Assembly (NCBI GenBank): GCA_937996585.1
Contig: CALKUW010000019.1
Span: 1 to 22,622, forward strand
Length of the DNA: 22,622 bases
Origin: an uncultured Flavobacteriales bacterium
Lineage (GTDB): Bacteria > Bacteroidota > Bacteroidia > Flavobacteriales_D > Sanyastnellaceae
Direction of reading: 5' to 3'
Below the pieces are notes generated by a model. That model saw only the letters and a program-made list of their open reading frames with translations. It made no database searches and had not been told where the DNA came from. Both the position numbers and the translations under genes were made by a program. Each line of letters opens with the position of its first letter. The stretch's first letter is position 1. Shown here in pieces: positions 6,341 through 14,307 of this stretch.

Positions 6341-8260
6341 ATGAACCTGCACACCGCAAGACTGCGGTGGAGTTCCGCCTTGACCGTTGCCCTCCTGCTC
6401 GCAGGATGCGCCGGGAACGGTGGCGGCTCCACCCCATCCGACTCCAACGATTCCGGCGCCAGCAGCGCCAAGGCTCAACGCATTGCCGCCATGAACCAAG
6501 TCACCGATCACCACAGCTATTCGCGTCCGGAAGAAGCGCGCATCACCCACCTCGACTGGGACGCTTCCATCGATTTCGAGACCCGGACCATCACGGGTAC
6601 AGCCACCTATGACATGGAAACCGCGGATGATGCCGAGCGCATCGTATTCGACACCCATGACCTCACCATTCAATCCGTCATGATCGATGGTGAGCCTGCC
6701 GAATTTGCCCTCGGCCCCGACCAACCGTTCATCGGTCGCCCCTTGACGGTCAACATCCAGCCCGGTGCCGAGCAAGTGGCCATACGCTACACCTCCAGCC
6801 CAAGCGCCAACGCCCTGCTCTGGGTGGAAGCCCAAGGCGACCGTGCCCCCTTCCTCTTCACGCAGAGCCAGGCCATCCTGGCAAGAACCTGGATTCCCGT
6901 ACAGGACAGCCCGGGCATCCGCTTCTCCTATGATGCCACCGTCCGCGTGCCCCAAGGTCTGATGGCGCTCATGAGCGCAGAAAACCCCACGGCGGTCAAT
7001 CCCGACGGCGAATACCGATTCAAGATGGCCCAGCCCATCCCGGCCTACCTGCTGGCCCTCGCCGTTGGTGAAGTGGAGTTCCAGTCCGTCGGCGACCGCT
7101 GTGCCGTCTATGCCACACCGGACCTGATCGACAAAGCGGCCTTCGAATTCGCGGAGATGGAGCAGCTCCTCCTCGCCGCCGAAGAACTCTACGGTGAATA
7201 CGCGTGGGATCGATATGACCTGCTCATCCTGCCGGCGGCCTTCCCCTTCGGCGGCATGGAGAACCCACGCTTGACCTTCGCCACGCCCACCATCATCGCG
7301 GGCGACCGGTCACTGGTCTCCCTCGTCGCACACGAGCTCGCCCACTCCTGGAGCGGCAACCTCGTCACCAACGCCACCTGGGACGACTTCTGGCTCAACG
7401 AGGGCTTCACGGTGTATTTCGAGCAGCGCATCATGGAAGCGGTCTATGGCCGCGATGTCAGCGAAATGCTCGCCACGTTGAGCTACCAGGGGCTCGTCGA
7501 TGAAGTCGACGCCATCAGCGACCTCAATCCCGACGACACACACCTCAAGCTTCACCTCAAGGGGCGCGACCCGGATGACGGCATGACGGCCATCGCCTAT
7601 GACAAGGGCTACTTCTTCCTGCGCCTGCTGGAAAACACCGTCGGGCGAGAACGCTTCGACGAGTGGCTGGGGGGATACTTCGAGGAATACGCCTTCAAGG
7701 GCATGGACACCGAACGGTTCATCGCCTACCTCGACGAAACCCTGCTCGCCGATCCGGCAGACAAAGCGGCCGTTGGCCTTGAAAGCTGGATTTACGGTCC
7801 CGGACTCCCCGCGAACTGTCCCCAGGTTTCCAGCCCCCGCATCGAACGCGTCGACGCCATCCTCGAAGGCTGGGAAAAGGACGCCATTGTTTCCGCCGAT
7901 CTTCCTTGGAACGACTGGGTCTACCAGGAGCGTTACCGGTTCCTGTCCAACCTGGCTGACGACACCCCGGCAGAGCGTATGGCGGACCTCGACGCGGCCT
8001 GGGGCATCAGCCGCACCGGCAACAACGAGGTCCTGTTCGCCTGGATGGAACAATCCATCCGCAGCCGTTACACCCCCACCTACCCGAGGATTGAATCCTT
8101 CCTCATCGAGGTCGGACGCCGCAAGTTCCTGACGCCCCTGTACCGGGCGATGAAGGAAACGGGACAGATGGAGATGGCATTGGACATCTATGGCAAGGCC
8201 CGCAGCGGATATCACTCCGTGGCCACCGGAACCATGGATGACCTCCTTGATTGGAAGTGA
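6341..8260 (+). CDS. M1 family aminopeptidase lipoprotein, leukotriene A4 hydrolase-like
   Basis: This 639-residue M1 peptidase has a lipoprotein signal peptide: LLLAGC places the acylated Cys at residue 23, followed by a Ser/Gly-rich linker. The order of parts matches the LTA4H/cold-active aminopeptidase branch: the N-terminal saddle starts near LDWDASIDFETRTITGTATY, GGMENP lies at 304-309, HELAHSWSGN gives His331, Glu332 and His335, LNEGF gives Glu354, and Tyr420 sits in AYDKGYFFLRLLE. The C-terminal helical domain (about residues 500-639) is typical of LTA4H-like enzymes. It would be tethered to the outer or inner membrane and release N-terminal amino acids; epoxide hydrolase activity cannot be claimed. 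It starts 9 bp after bioY, is a different subfamily from the secreted M1 at 3893, and ends just before a strong terminator. Confidence 0.94.
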   Translation: MNLHTARLRWSSALTVALLLAGCAGNGGGSTPSDSNDSGASSAKAQRIAAMNQVTDHHSYSRPEEARITHLDWDASIDFETRTITGTATYDMETADDAERIVFDTHDLTIQSVMIDGEPAEFALGPDQPFIGRPLTVNIQPGAEQVAIRYTSSPSANALLWVEAQGDRAPFLFTQSQAILARTWIPVQDSPGIRFSYDATVRVPQGLMALMSAENPTAVNPDGEYRFKMAQPIPAYLLALAVGEVEFQSVGDRCAVYATPDLIDKAAFEFAEMEQLLLAAEELYGEYAWDRYDLLILPAAFPFGGMENPRLTFATPTIIAGDRSLVSLVAHELAHSWSGNLVTNATWDDFWLNEGFTVYFEQRIMEAVYGRDVSEMLATLSYQGLVDEVDAISDLNPDDTHLKLHLKGRDPDDGMTAIAYDKGYFFLRLLENTVGRERFDEWLGGYFEEYAFKGMDTERFIAYLDETLLADPADKAAVGLESWIYGPGLPANCPQVSSPRIERVDAILEGWEKDAIVSADLPWNDWVYQERYRFLSNLADDTPAERMADLDAAWGISRTGNNEVLFAWMEQSIRSRYTPTYPRIESFLIEVGRRKFLTPLYRAMKETGQMEMALDIYGKARSGYHSVATGTMDDLLDWK

Positions 8261-8283
8261 TCCGGCTCAAACTGCCGTCCACG

Positions 8284-8313
8284 AAAAAGGCCATCCTCCG
8301 GGATGGCCTTTTT
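8284..8313. terminator. Bidirectional rho-independent terminator between convergent genes
   Basis: A perfect 13-bp inverted repeat, AAAAAGGCCATCC (8284-8296) and GGATGGCCTTTTT (8301-8313), encloses the 4-base loop TCCG. The stem gives a T-run at the 3' end on both strands, so it can end the M1 peptidase transcript (stop at 8260) and the leftward adhesin transcript (stop at 8339). It is the clearest intrinsic terminator in the window. Confidence 0.92.
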
Positions 8314-8338
8314 CATGACGTGCATCCAAGTCAAACAA

Positions 8339-11300
8339 TCAACGCGTCAAGCTGATGTAACCACGGACTTCACGCTTCTCATTGGTCGACTCAGAATAAA
8401 AGACCACGCGGTACACATACATGCCATCGCTGCTGAAATACATCTGAGCGGGATCCACCACCTCGTCATCCGACTGTCCCAACCAACCACGATCAATGTC
8501 CGTCGTATGGAAAACCCGTTCCCCCCAGCGGTTGAAAATGCTCAGCTCGAAGCGGTCTGGGTCGATGTCACTGCCATAAACCGTCCACAGGTCATTGAAA
8601 CCGTCATTGTTCGGCGTGAACGCACTCGGAATGTACACATTGAAGAAGTCGAATATCTCCACATTGCGGGTGACCTGACTCTCGCATCCATTCGTGTCCA
8701 TTACGGCCAACGTGACCGGGTAGATGCCTCCATTGCCCATGGGAAAGGTGTATGTCGGATTGGGTTCCGAGCTGACCGCTTCAGGCACATTCGGAAGGAA
8801 TACCCAGGACCAATCCGTGACCGTTGGCGAAACATCACTGTCGAAATCGATGCGCGTATCCGGTGCGGTGGTCGGTTGCGGACCCGCAGTGAAACCGACG
8901 GAAGGCGGTGAGAAAATCTGGATGTAGTTGTTGGCGATCGTACTGTTCACGCATCCTGTGGTCGTGACGACCGTAAGGGCCACGTCATAAACTCCCGGCT
9001 CATCGTAAACGTGAACCTGCTCATAAAGGGAGCCCTCACCTCCATCACCGAAATCCCACAACTGGCTCTCCACGAAGGCATCTGGAATGCTGTGCGAGAA
9101 ACCCAGCGCCTGGGGAACACATCCACGGGTGGTATCTGCTGCGAGGGTCAGGTCGTACGGCTGTTCCACCTCAACTTCCACACAGGCCGTAGCCGGGGGG
9201 GTTGAACAGGCTTCCGATACGGTCACACAGAAATCACCGGTCAACGGTGGAACGAATTGCGCCTGGTCCTCAATGCCTGATGCAAACGTCGTACCGGCAT
9301 AATCGAACGAAAAACTGTATCCATTGCCTTGTCCACCCGTGACGTTGATGGCGGACAGAAGCACCTCATCACCGAGACAAATCAGTTCCACAGCATCGAT
9401 GCCAATGGTGAAAGCATCATAGATGCCCACCTGAACCGAACCACTCTGCGTGATGCAACCGGCAGCATCTACACCTTGCACATCGTACACCGTGGTCGCA
9501 TCAGGTCCCACGAGCAGCGATGCTCCCTGTCCGACCGGCGCTCCGTTTACAGACCAATTGAACACGTAGGGACCACCTGAAGCCGCCGACGCGGTCAGCG
9601 TGGCCGCACCACCGATGCAAATGACCTCATCCGGACTCACTGTGATGGCGGGCGGCAGTGGGTCTGCCAGATCGAAATCGGAAGTGTAGGTGCACCCATT
9701 CTGGTCGGACACCTCAAGACTGTAGTTCCCAGCCTCGAGGTTGTCGAATACAAGGATGCCTCCACCAAAGCTCTGCTGGTCGAGGACCCCCGTCAGATCG
9801 CTCAATTGAACATCCCAAGGACCTTCTGCAGCAGGCTCACTGATGTTCAACACGATCTCACCATCAGTGATGAGGCAGGTCGGGTCCGAATACGACGTCG
9901 TGTACTCAAAGCCCGGAACCACCATGACAACATCAGTCGCTGCGCAGTTCTCAAACCCGATGGGCTCGACGGAGAGCGTGTATTCGAAGGGTGCACCATC
10001 AAAGTCGAGCACGGTTGGCTGCACGGCATTGGGATCATCGAGGTAAAGCGGAGGATCCCAGGTCCAGGTGAAGCCACAAGCGTCCTCCATTCCACATCCC
10101 ACACACCAGCTGACGGGATCATAGGATCCGGACGCACAGCTGACCGAGCCATCCGACGTGATCTGCACCGTGAGGCATCCGTCGGGGTTGGTCGCCATGA
10201 CGTTGGTTCCCGTATACAGTCCGCACAAGGTTTCGACAAGGGGCGCGGTCACATCGCTGCCATCAAAGACATTGATCTGGTCGAACACACAGGCTTCAAT
10301 CTGGCCATCATAGAACTCGATGCTCATCATCGTACCGTCGCCCGGATTGTCCGGACAATAGGTGTAGACGTCGTTGGCGCCATTGCCGTAACACACCGTC
10401 TCAGTCCCTTGGGATGCTGCGCATGCCGATGGGGTGGTGGTGATGAATTCTCCTTCGAGCACAACCGGCGTTCCACAGAACACCTGGTCGGGACCCGCAG
10501 TGATGTTGCTGCTCGGGCCCGTGATGACATCAATGGTGATGGTGGTGTCCCATGCGCAACCGAAACTGTTGACCACATTGTAGGTGTAGTCGTAGGAACC
10601 AGGGGCATCAAAGATGAACTCGACCACATCTGCCACATCGTCTATTGATTGGACTTCAGGCGAGCTGCTGTCGATGTCCCAGTACGAGGAGTCCACACCA
10701 ATACCGATGGTGGGCTCAAACGTGGTGACTCCAGGAACAATCGTGGGGTCGAATTCGAGGTTCCAATTGAACAGGTATCCATCATCGCCTCCCCATTGGT
10801 CATGCACGAGGAAGGTCCAGACGCCATTCAAGGGACACCCCACCAGATCACATGTCGATCCGCAAGGCAGGTAAACCCCTGCCGGAACGACATTGGTAAT
10901 GTCCGGATTGGTTGGGTCATCCATGATGTACACCCCATTGTTCTCGTCCCAGGTGTAGTCATAACCCACCCCCGTATCGGGCAGGTTGGCAGGCTCTCCC
11001 AGGTCCGTTCCACCCAAATCGGGGTACATGCAGCCACCCGGATCGGCAGAGCCGGAAGGTCCATTCTCCAGGAGCAACATCTCCTGCCCATTGGGACATT
11101 CAATCCAGATGGTAAGGTCACCGATGAAGGTGTGGTTCATGTTGGCCGTAATGGACAGAATGTCCGAACACTCGGTCACCTCCTGGCCGCTGTCGAAGAA
11201 ATCAATCTCCATTTCGCTCTCGAAAGGAAACCCTGAGTTGTCCGGCAGCACGATGTTTTCCGAAACGCTCTGTGGAGGCAAGGCGGTCCACAAAACGCTT

Positions 11301-12169
11301 TGGAAGCCACTTCCATCGAGTACGGAAACAGAACCAACACAAACAGGCGATTCAACCAAGGTGTTGAACTCGGGAAGGGTACTGACAAGAACTTGGAAAG
11401 GCTCGAGGTTGGTACTTGAACAGCCGTTCTCATCCTCGACGGTCAGAGTAACGATATACTCACCCGGCACATCATATGAATGGCTCGCAGTTTGCGCTGT
11501 TGTGGTTTCAACGCTGCCATCTCCCCAATTCCAGATCCAGTTTTCAAGCGGGGCACCATCTGGAGTTGACCCACTTCCATCAAAGGAGACGGCATCCACA
11601 ACCGGACAAATTCCGACACTTTCAGGGTTTCCGGGAAATGCCGAAGGTGAGGTCAGGACCAGGCTGCTCGTTGGAGTGGTGCAGGGCGTCACGCATGTCA
11701 GGTTCGCCGACCATCCAAGATTGCCCCCTGACGCACCATTGTTCACGGCAAAAAAGAAAGTCAAGCATCCGGTAGGGTTGTTCAGTGATCCTGAAATCGT
11801 CACCCCTTCATACGAATTCCCGGTGCCGGCACCCACCAAAGGCGCGTTGGTATCATCCCCGTCGTAGATGTAGAGCACATCATTGTTGTTGGGATTGGCA
11901 TTGGTCTGGAGATCAAACAGCACAAACTCCACAGAGACCGCAGACCCGGGCTGATCCGGACAAAGGGTAATCACGTAGTTGTTGTTTGAGTACGGACCAC
12001 CGTCAGGCCCGAACACATCCCCGTCATCCTCGAACAGGTCACCGCAGACTACCTGGTCACCATCATCAATGCCAATCACCTGCGCATTTGACGAGAATGC
12101 GGACATCATGGAAACCAGAGCAGAAAAAACCACCAGACGGGACAGATGGAATCGATCGAAAAACTCCAT
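8339..12169 (-). CDS. Large secreted T9SS type B protein with CUB, P-type and PKD domains
   Basis: This 1276-residue protein begins with a signal peptide cleaved after about Ala29 (SSNA-QVIG). Reading onward it has a CUB-like domain (about 40-158; FNWxx-type ends, DVLYIYDG), a PKD domain (about 170-265; WNWGDGS, HSYDVPGEYIVTLTV), a proprotein-convertase P-like domain (about 315-475; NHTFIGDLTIWIECPNGQ, GVWTFLVHDQWGGDDG), a second CUB-like domain (about 583-680; QINVFDGSDVTAPL), several Ig/PKD-like units, a PKD at about 1030-1060 (WDFGDGGEG) and a C-terminal gliding-motility CHU_C domain (IPSAFTPNNDGFNDLW near 1180; SIFNRWGERVF; ending in GYISLTR). CHU_C is a type IX secretion sorting signal, so the protein should reach the cell surface or medium, probably as an adhesin or matrix protein. 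No catalytic domain was recognised. The start at 12169 was chosen because it opens the signal peptide; a start at 12283 is possible. Base composition looks less GC-rich than its neighbours. Confidence 0.88.
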   Translation of the reverse strand: MEFFDRFHLSRLVVFSALVSMMSAFSSNAQVIGIDDGDQVVCGDLFEDDGDVFGPDGGPYSNNNYVITLCPDQPGSAVSVEFVLFDLQTNANPNNNDVLYIYDGDDTNAPLVGAGTGNSYEGVTISGSLNNPTGCLTFFFAVNNGASGGNLGWSANLTCVTPCTTPTSSLVLTSPSAFPGNPESVGICPVVDAVSFDGSGSTPDGAPLENWIWNWGDGSVETTTAQTASHSYDVPGEYIVTLTVEDENGCSSTNLEPFQVLVSTLPEFNTLVESPVCVGSVSVLDGSGFQSVLWTALPPQSVSENIVLPDNSGFPFESEMEIDFFDSGQEVTECSDILSITANMNHTFIGDLTIWIECPNGQEMLLLENGPSGSADPGGCMYPDLGGTDLGEPANLPDTGVGYDYTWDENNGVYIMDDPTNPDITNVVPAGVYLPCGSTCDLVGCPLNGVWTFLVHDQWGGDDGYLFNWNLEFDPTIVPGVTTFEPTIGIGVDSSYWDIDSSSPEVQSIDDVADVVEFIFDAPGSYDYTYNVVNSFGCAWDTTITIDVITGPSSNITAGPDQVFCGTPVVLEGEFITTTPSACAASQGTETVCYGNGANDVYTYCPDNPGDGTMMSIEFYDGQIEACVFDQINVFDGSDVTAPLVETLCGLYTGTNVMATNPDGCLTVQITSDGSVSCASGSYDPVSWCVGCGMEDACGFTWTWDPPLYLDDPNAVQPTVLDFDGAPFEYTLSVEPIGFENCAATDVVMVVPGFEYTTSYSDPTCLITDGEIVLNISEPAAEGPWDVQLSDLTGVLDQQSFGGGILVFDNLEAGNYSLEVSDQNGCTYTSDFDLADPLPPAITVSPDEVICIGGAATLTASAASGGPYVFNWSVNGAPVGQGASLLVGPDATTVYDVQGVDAAGCITQSGSVQVGIYDAFTIGIDAVELICLGDEVLLSAINVTGGQGNGYSFSFDYAGTTFASGIEDQAQFVPPLTGDFCVTVSEACSTPPATACVEVEVEQPYDLTLAADTTRGCVPQALGFSHSIPDAFVESQLWDFGDGGEGSLYEQVHVYDEPGVYDVALTVVTTTGCVNSTIANNYIQIFSPPSVGFTAGPQPTTAPDTRIDFDSDVSPTVTDWSWVFLPNVPEAVSSEPNPTYTFPMGNGGIYPVTLAVMDTNGCESQVTRNVEIFDFFNVYIPSAFTPNNDGFNDLWTVYGSDIDPDRFELSIFNRWGERVFHTTDIDRGWLGQSDDEVVDPAQMYFSSDGMYVYRVVFYSESTNEKREVRGYISLTR

Positions 12170-12192
12170 TACGGATTTTGGTCTATTTGTGT

Positions 12193-12220
12193 CAAAGATG
12201 CAACAGCAAAGAGCTGACAA
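12193..12220 (-). promoter_or_regulatory. Candidate internal promoter of the T9SS adhesin gene
   Basis: Read on the minus strand, TTG (12220-12218) is followed by 17 bp and then CATCTTTG (12200-12193), which matches the Bacteroidota -33 TTG and -7 TAnnTTTG pair except for the first base of the -7 box. It would give a leader of about 17-20 nt before the ATG at 12169. This could let the adhesin be made apart from the sigma factor, or be the target of it. Confidence 0.35.
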
Positions 12221-12279
12221 CCGTTGCTTCCAACCCCAAAACGAAGAGAGATATTCGGAGGTCCTGCTGAAAACCTGAT

Positions 12280-13608
12280 TCATTCAATCTGAACCGCATC
12301 AGAGAAATAGGATGGACCGTCCTTGCGCTGCACGATGACGGACCAGGCAAAAGCACTGCCGGCAGGCGCCGTGCTACCATCCGGGAGCCTTCCGTCCCAA
12401 GCACGCGGTTCAGTGGTCTCATGGACAATGTGGCCATCGGCGTCTTCAATCCGGAAAACGAAAGGCGCTTCCTCCATGGTGAGCTTTCTCGGCAGGAAAG
12501 TATCATAACGACCGTCTCCATTGGGACTGAAGCGGGCTGCTCCTCCAATACCGAATCGGTTGCCGACTTCGACGTTGTGCCGCGCCACGGATTGACATCC
12601 ATGGGGGGAACTCGCCACAAGTTGGATCACATGCTCGCCCACCTTTGGCAGACTGAACTTGACCGTCTCCCCTGCTTTCGTGGCTTCCCCATCCACAATC
12701 CAGGTGGACGAAGAAGCATCCCGACTGCGGTCCCGCATTTCAATCAGGGGTTCCTCCTCTGCCGTGGCGGGCACCTGCCAGGTGAAGTCAGCCACAGGAT
12801 TGGGATGAATCGTCACGAGGTTTTCAATCGTTCGTGTACGGATCAGTCCGTCACTGATTCGAGTGATGCTCAGTGTGATATCATAAGTGCCTGGCGCCAT
12901 GAAGACATGCTGGGGAGACGCTTCGTTGCTGAACTGCCCATCACCGAAGTTCCAGAGGACCCGGACATCGTTCATGGGATTGGCCATGCGGAATCCTATC
13001 TCGGTGCCGACACAGGCAGATTCGATGTCAGCACCGAACGCCGCGACCCTTTCAGCGGGCATTTCCGCCCAATCCTCCGGTAGGTCCACAGGCTCGGGAT
13101 CAGGCGCTGCCGAGGCCCCGGGATTGGCCTGCACCCCAGATGAGGATTCCGAGATGCCACTTCCCTCTGGACTACCTGTGTCCTCTGAAACAGACGGGAC
13201 GGTTTCACTGGCTGCTGAAGCTTGCTCGACGATCCGTTCCGAGGAAGCAGTGCTGGTCGCTCCCTCGGAAGCGTTCTGGGTCAGTTCACCCCCATCCAAC
13301 CCACTGTCCACCCTGTTGGTCACTTCTTCCGTAGACACCGGCTCTTCAATCAGGTCGTCCTGATCAGATCCGGTATCTGAGAAAAGGAGTGCGCCTCCGA
13401 TCAAGGCTGCACCAGCAGCCGGGCCGATGATCCAACGCCATGAGGCTGCGGCCGCGCCACCGGCGGCACCGCCGGCCATGGCGGACTGCATGGTCAACCA
13501 ACCAGGAGCGGCCAACCCCGGGGCCTTCTCCAAGGCCGACTTGAGCCCCTGCTCGAAACTGCCCCCGACAGCTCCCCGTTTCTTGTCGTCTTCGCGCTCT
13601 TCGCTCAC
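12280..13608 (-). CDS. One-span membrane protein with periplasmic PKD and CHU_C-like region; putative anti-sigma partner
   Basis: This 442-residue protein has a charged cytoplasmic N-terminus, then one span at about 58-77 (WRWIIGPAAGAALIGGALLF), a Ser/Thr/Glu-rich linker to about 175, a PKD domain near 215-250 (VLWNFGDGQFSN, MAPGTYDITLSI), a second Ig-like unit (TWIVDGEATKAGE) and a C-terminal domain starting FSPNGDGRYDTF (about 358). The last recalls the CHU_C/FlgD-like fold but ends the protein without the usual sorting-signal close. The cytoplasmic segment FEQGLKSALEKAP...GWLTM (about 18-40) has the F-x3-L-x6-P-x5-W pattern I associate with membrane proteins encoded next to ECF sigma factors in Bacteroidota; that is memory, not a search. 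Its place directly after the sigma gene, with a GTG start inside the sigma stop (GTGA), fits an anti-sigma factor or sensor. The start is well fixed by that overlap. No known anti-sigma zinc motif is present. Confidence 0.75.
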   Translation of the reverse strand: MSEEREDDKKRGAVGGSFEQGLKSALEKAPGLAAPGWLTMQSAMAGGAAGGAAAASWRWIIGPAAGAALIGGALLFSDTGSDQDDLIEEPVSTEEVTNRVDSGLDGGELTQNASEGATSTASSERIVEQASAASETVPSVSEDTGSPEGSGISESSSGVQANPGASAAPDPEPVDLPEDWAEMPAERVAAFGADIESACVGTEIGFRMANPMNDVRVLWNFGDGQFSNEASPQHVFMAPGTYDITLSITRISDGLIRTRTIENLVTIHPNPVADFTWQVPATAEEEPLIEMRDRSRDASSSTWIVDGEATKAGETVKFSLPKVGEHVIQLVASSPHGCQSVARHNVEVGNRFGIGGAARFSPNGDGRYDTFLPRKLTMEEAPFVFRIEDADGHIVHETTEPRAWDGRLPDGSTAPAGSAFAWSVIVQRKDGPSYFSDAVQIE

Positions 13609-14225
13609 TTTTCCTTCAGTTTCTGCCTCAGCAACTCGCGCAAATTGCGCCGTGCCTTGGCATAGTTCGACTTGGACGTCCCCTCCGATATCCCAAGTTC
13701 AATGGCGATATCCCTGTGTCCATATCCCTCTATCGCATACAGGTTGAACACGGCCCGGTAGACCGGCGTCAACTGCTCCATCGCCTCCAGGATGTCATGC
13801 TGATCCAATCCGGCCCACTCCGGCTCGTTTTCCTCTTCCTCCCTTCCAGCCAGGACGTCCAGCATCTCCTCACTCTCTCCCACAAACTGCAGTTGACGGG
13901 CGGACCTCAGGGCATCAATGGCCATGTTGACCATGATCCTGCGCATCCACCCCTCGAAGGATCCCCGGAACGTGTATCCGCCGATGTTGCGGAACACCTT
14001 GATGAATCCATCCTGCAGCACGTCCAGTGCCTCCTGTTCCCCCGGAATGTATCGGCGGATGGCCAACAACATCTTCCCGGCGAAATGTTCGTAGATCTGT
14101 CGTTGCCCCTCACTTTCATTGGCCTGGGCGGATTGCACCCATGTCCGAATTTCGGCGGGGTCCGGAGGACTGGACGGAGAAATGACGAATCGTTCCACGA
14201 TTGGTTGCCCGGCGTCGCACCACAT
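13605..14225 (-). CDS. ECF-type RNA polymerase sigma-70 factor
   Basis: This sigma factor of about 206 residues has region 2 (YEHFAGKMLLAIRRYIPGEQEALDVLQDGFIKVF, then GSFEGWMRRIMVNMAIDALR, which contains the -10 recognition helix) and region 4 (AMEQLTPVYRAVFNLYAIEG, then HRDIAIELGISEGTSKSNYAKARRNLREL, a helix-turn-helix). There is no region 1.1 or 3, so it is an ECF (group IV) factor. Between the regions lies an acidic linker (LAGREEEENEPEWAG). It is first in a leftward three-gene operon; its stop overlaps the GTG start of the membrane protein. The start is uncertain: ATG at 14225 was used, but a GTG at 14198 (MERFVISPS) is equally good and would remove nine residues. The promoter would lie in the 82 bp shared with mnmA. 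Its target genes cannot be read from the window, though the adhesin is the natural first candidate. Confidence 0.93.
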   Translation of the reverse strand: MWCDAGQPIVERFVISPSSPPDPAEIRTWVQSAQANESEGQRQIYEHFAGKMLLAIRRYIPGEQEALDVLQDGFIKVFRNIGGYTFRGSFEGWMRRIMVNMAIDALRSARQLQFVGESEEMLDVLAGREEEENEPEWAGLDQHDILEAMEQLTPVYRAVFNLYAIEGYGHRDIAIELGISEGTSKSNYAKARRNLRELLRQKLKEK

Positions 14226-14295
14226 TCACAAAATGGAGGTCCGGAACGGGTTCAATATCGTCAGAGGCAACGAACCAATGGCCTGAACGCCTTTG

Positions 14296-14303
14296 TAGTT
14301 TCG
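14296..14303 (+). promoter_or_regulatory. Candidate -7 box of mnmA
   Basis: TAGTTTCG resembles TAnnTTTG with one change and ends 4 nt before the mnmA ATG. With a normal distance to the transcript start the message would be leaderless. It is the only such element seen in the short divergent gap between the sigma factor and mnmA. No -33 TTG at 17-20 bp was found. Confidence 0.35.
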
Positions 14304-14307
14304 CACC

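Noticed and set aside
8284..8313. The 13-bp inverted repeat considered as an insertion-sequence end or attachment site
   Set aside because: Its A-run/T-run flanks and its position between convergent genes fit a bidirectional terminator; no second copy or recombinase gene is present.
8303..8911. A 202-codon plus-strand frame inside the adhesin gene
   Set aside because: It starts inside the terminator hairpin and lies antisense to the CHU_C domain, whose motifs are unmistakable.
9806..10648. A 280-codon plus-strand frame antisense to the adhesin gene
   Set aside because: Shadow of the large gene; no motif, signal peptide or promoter support.
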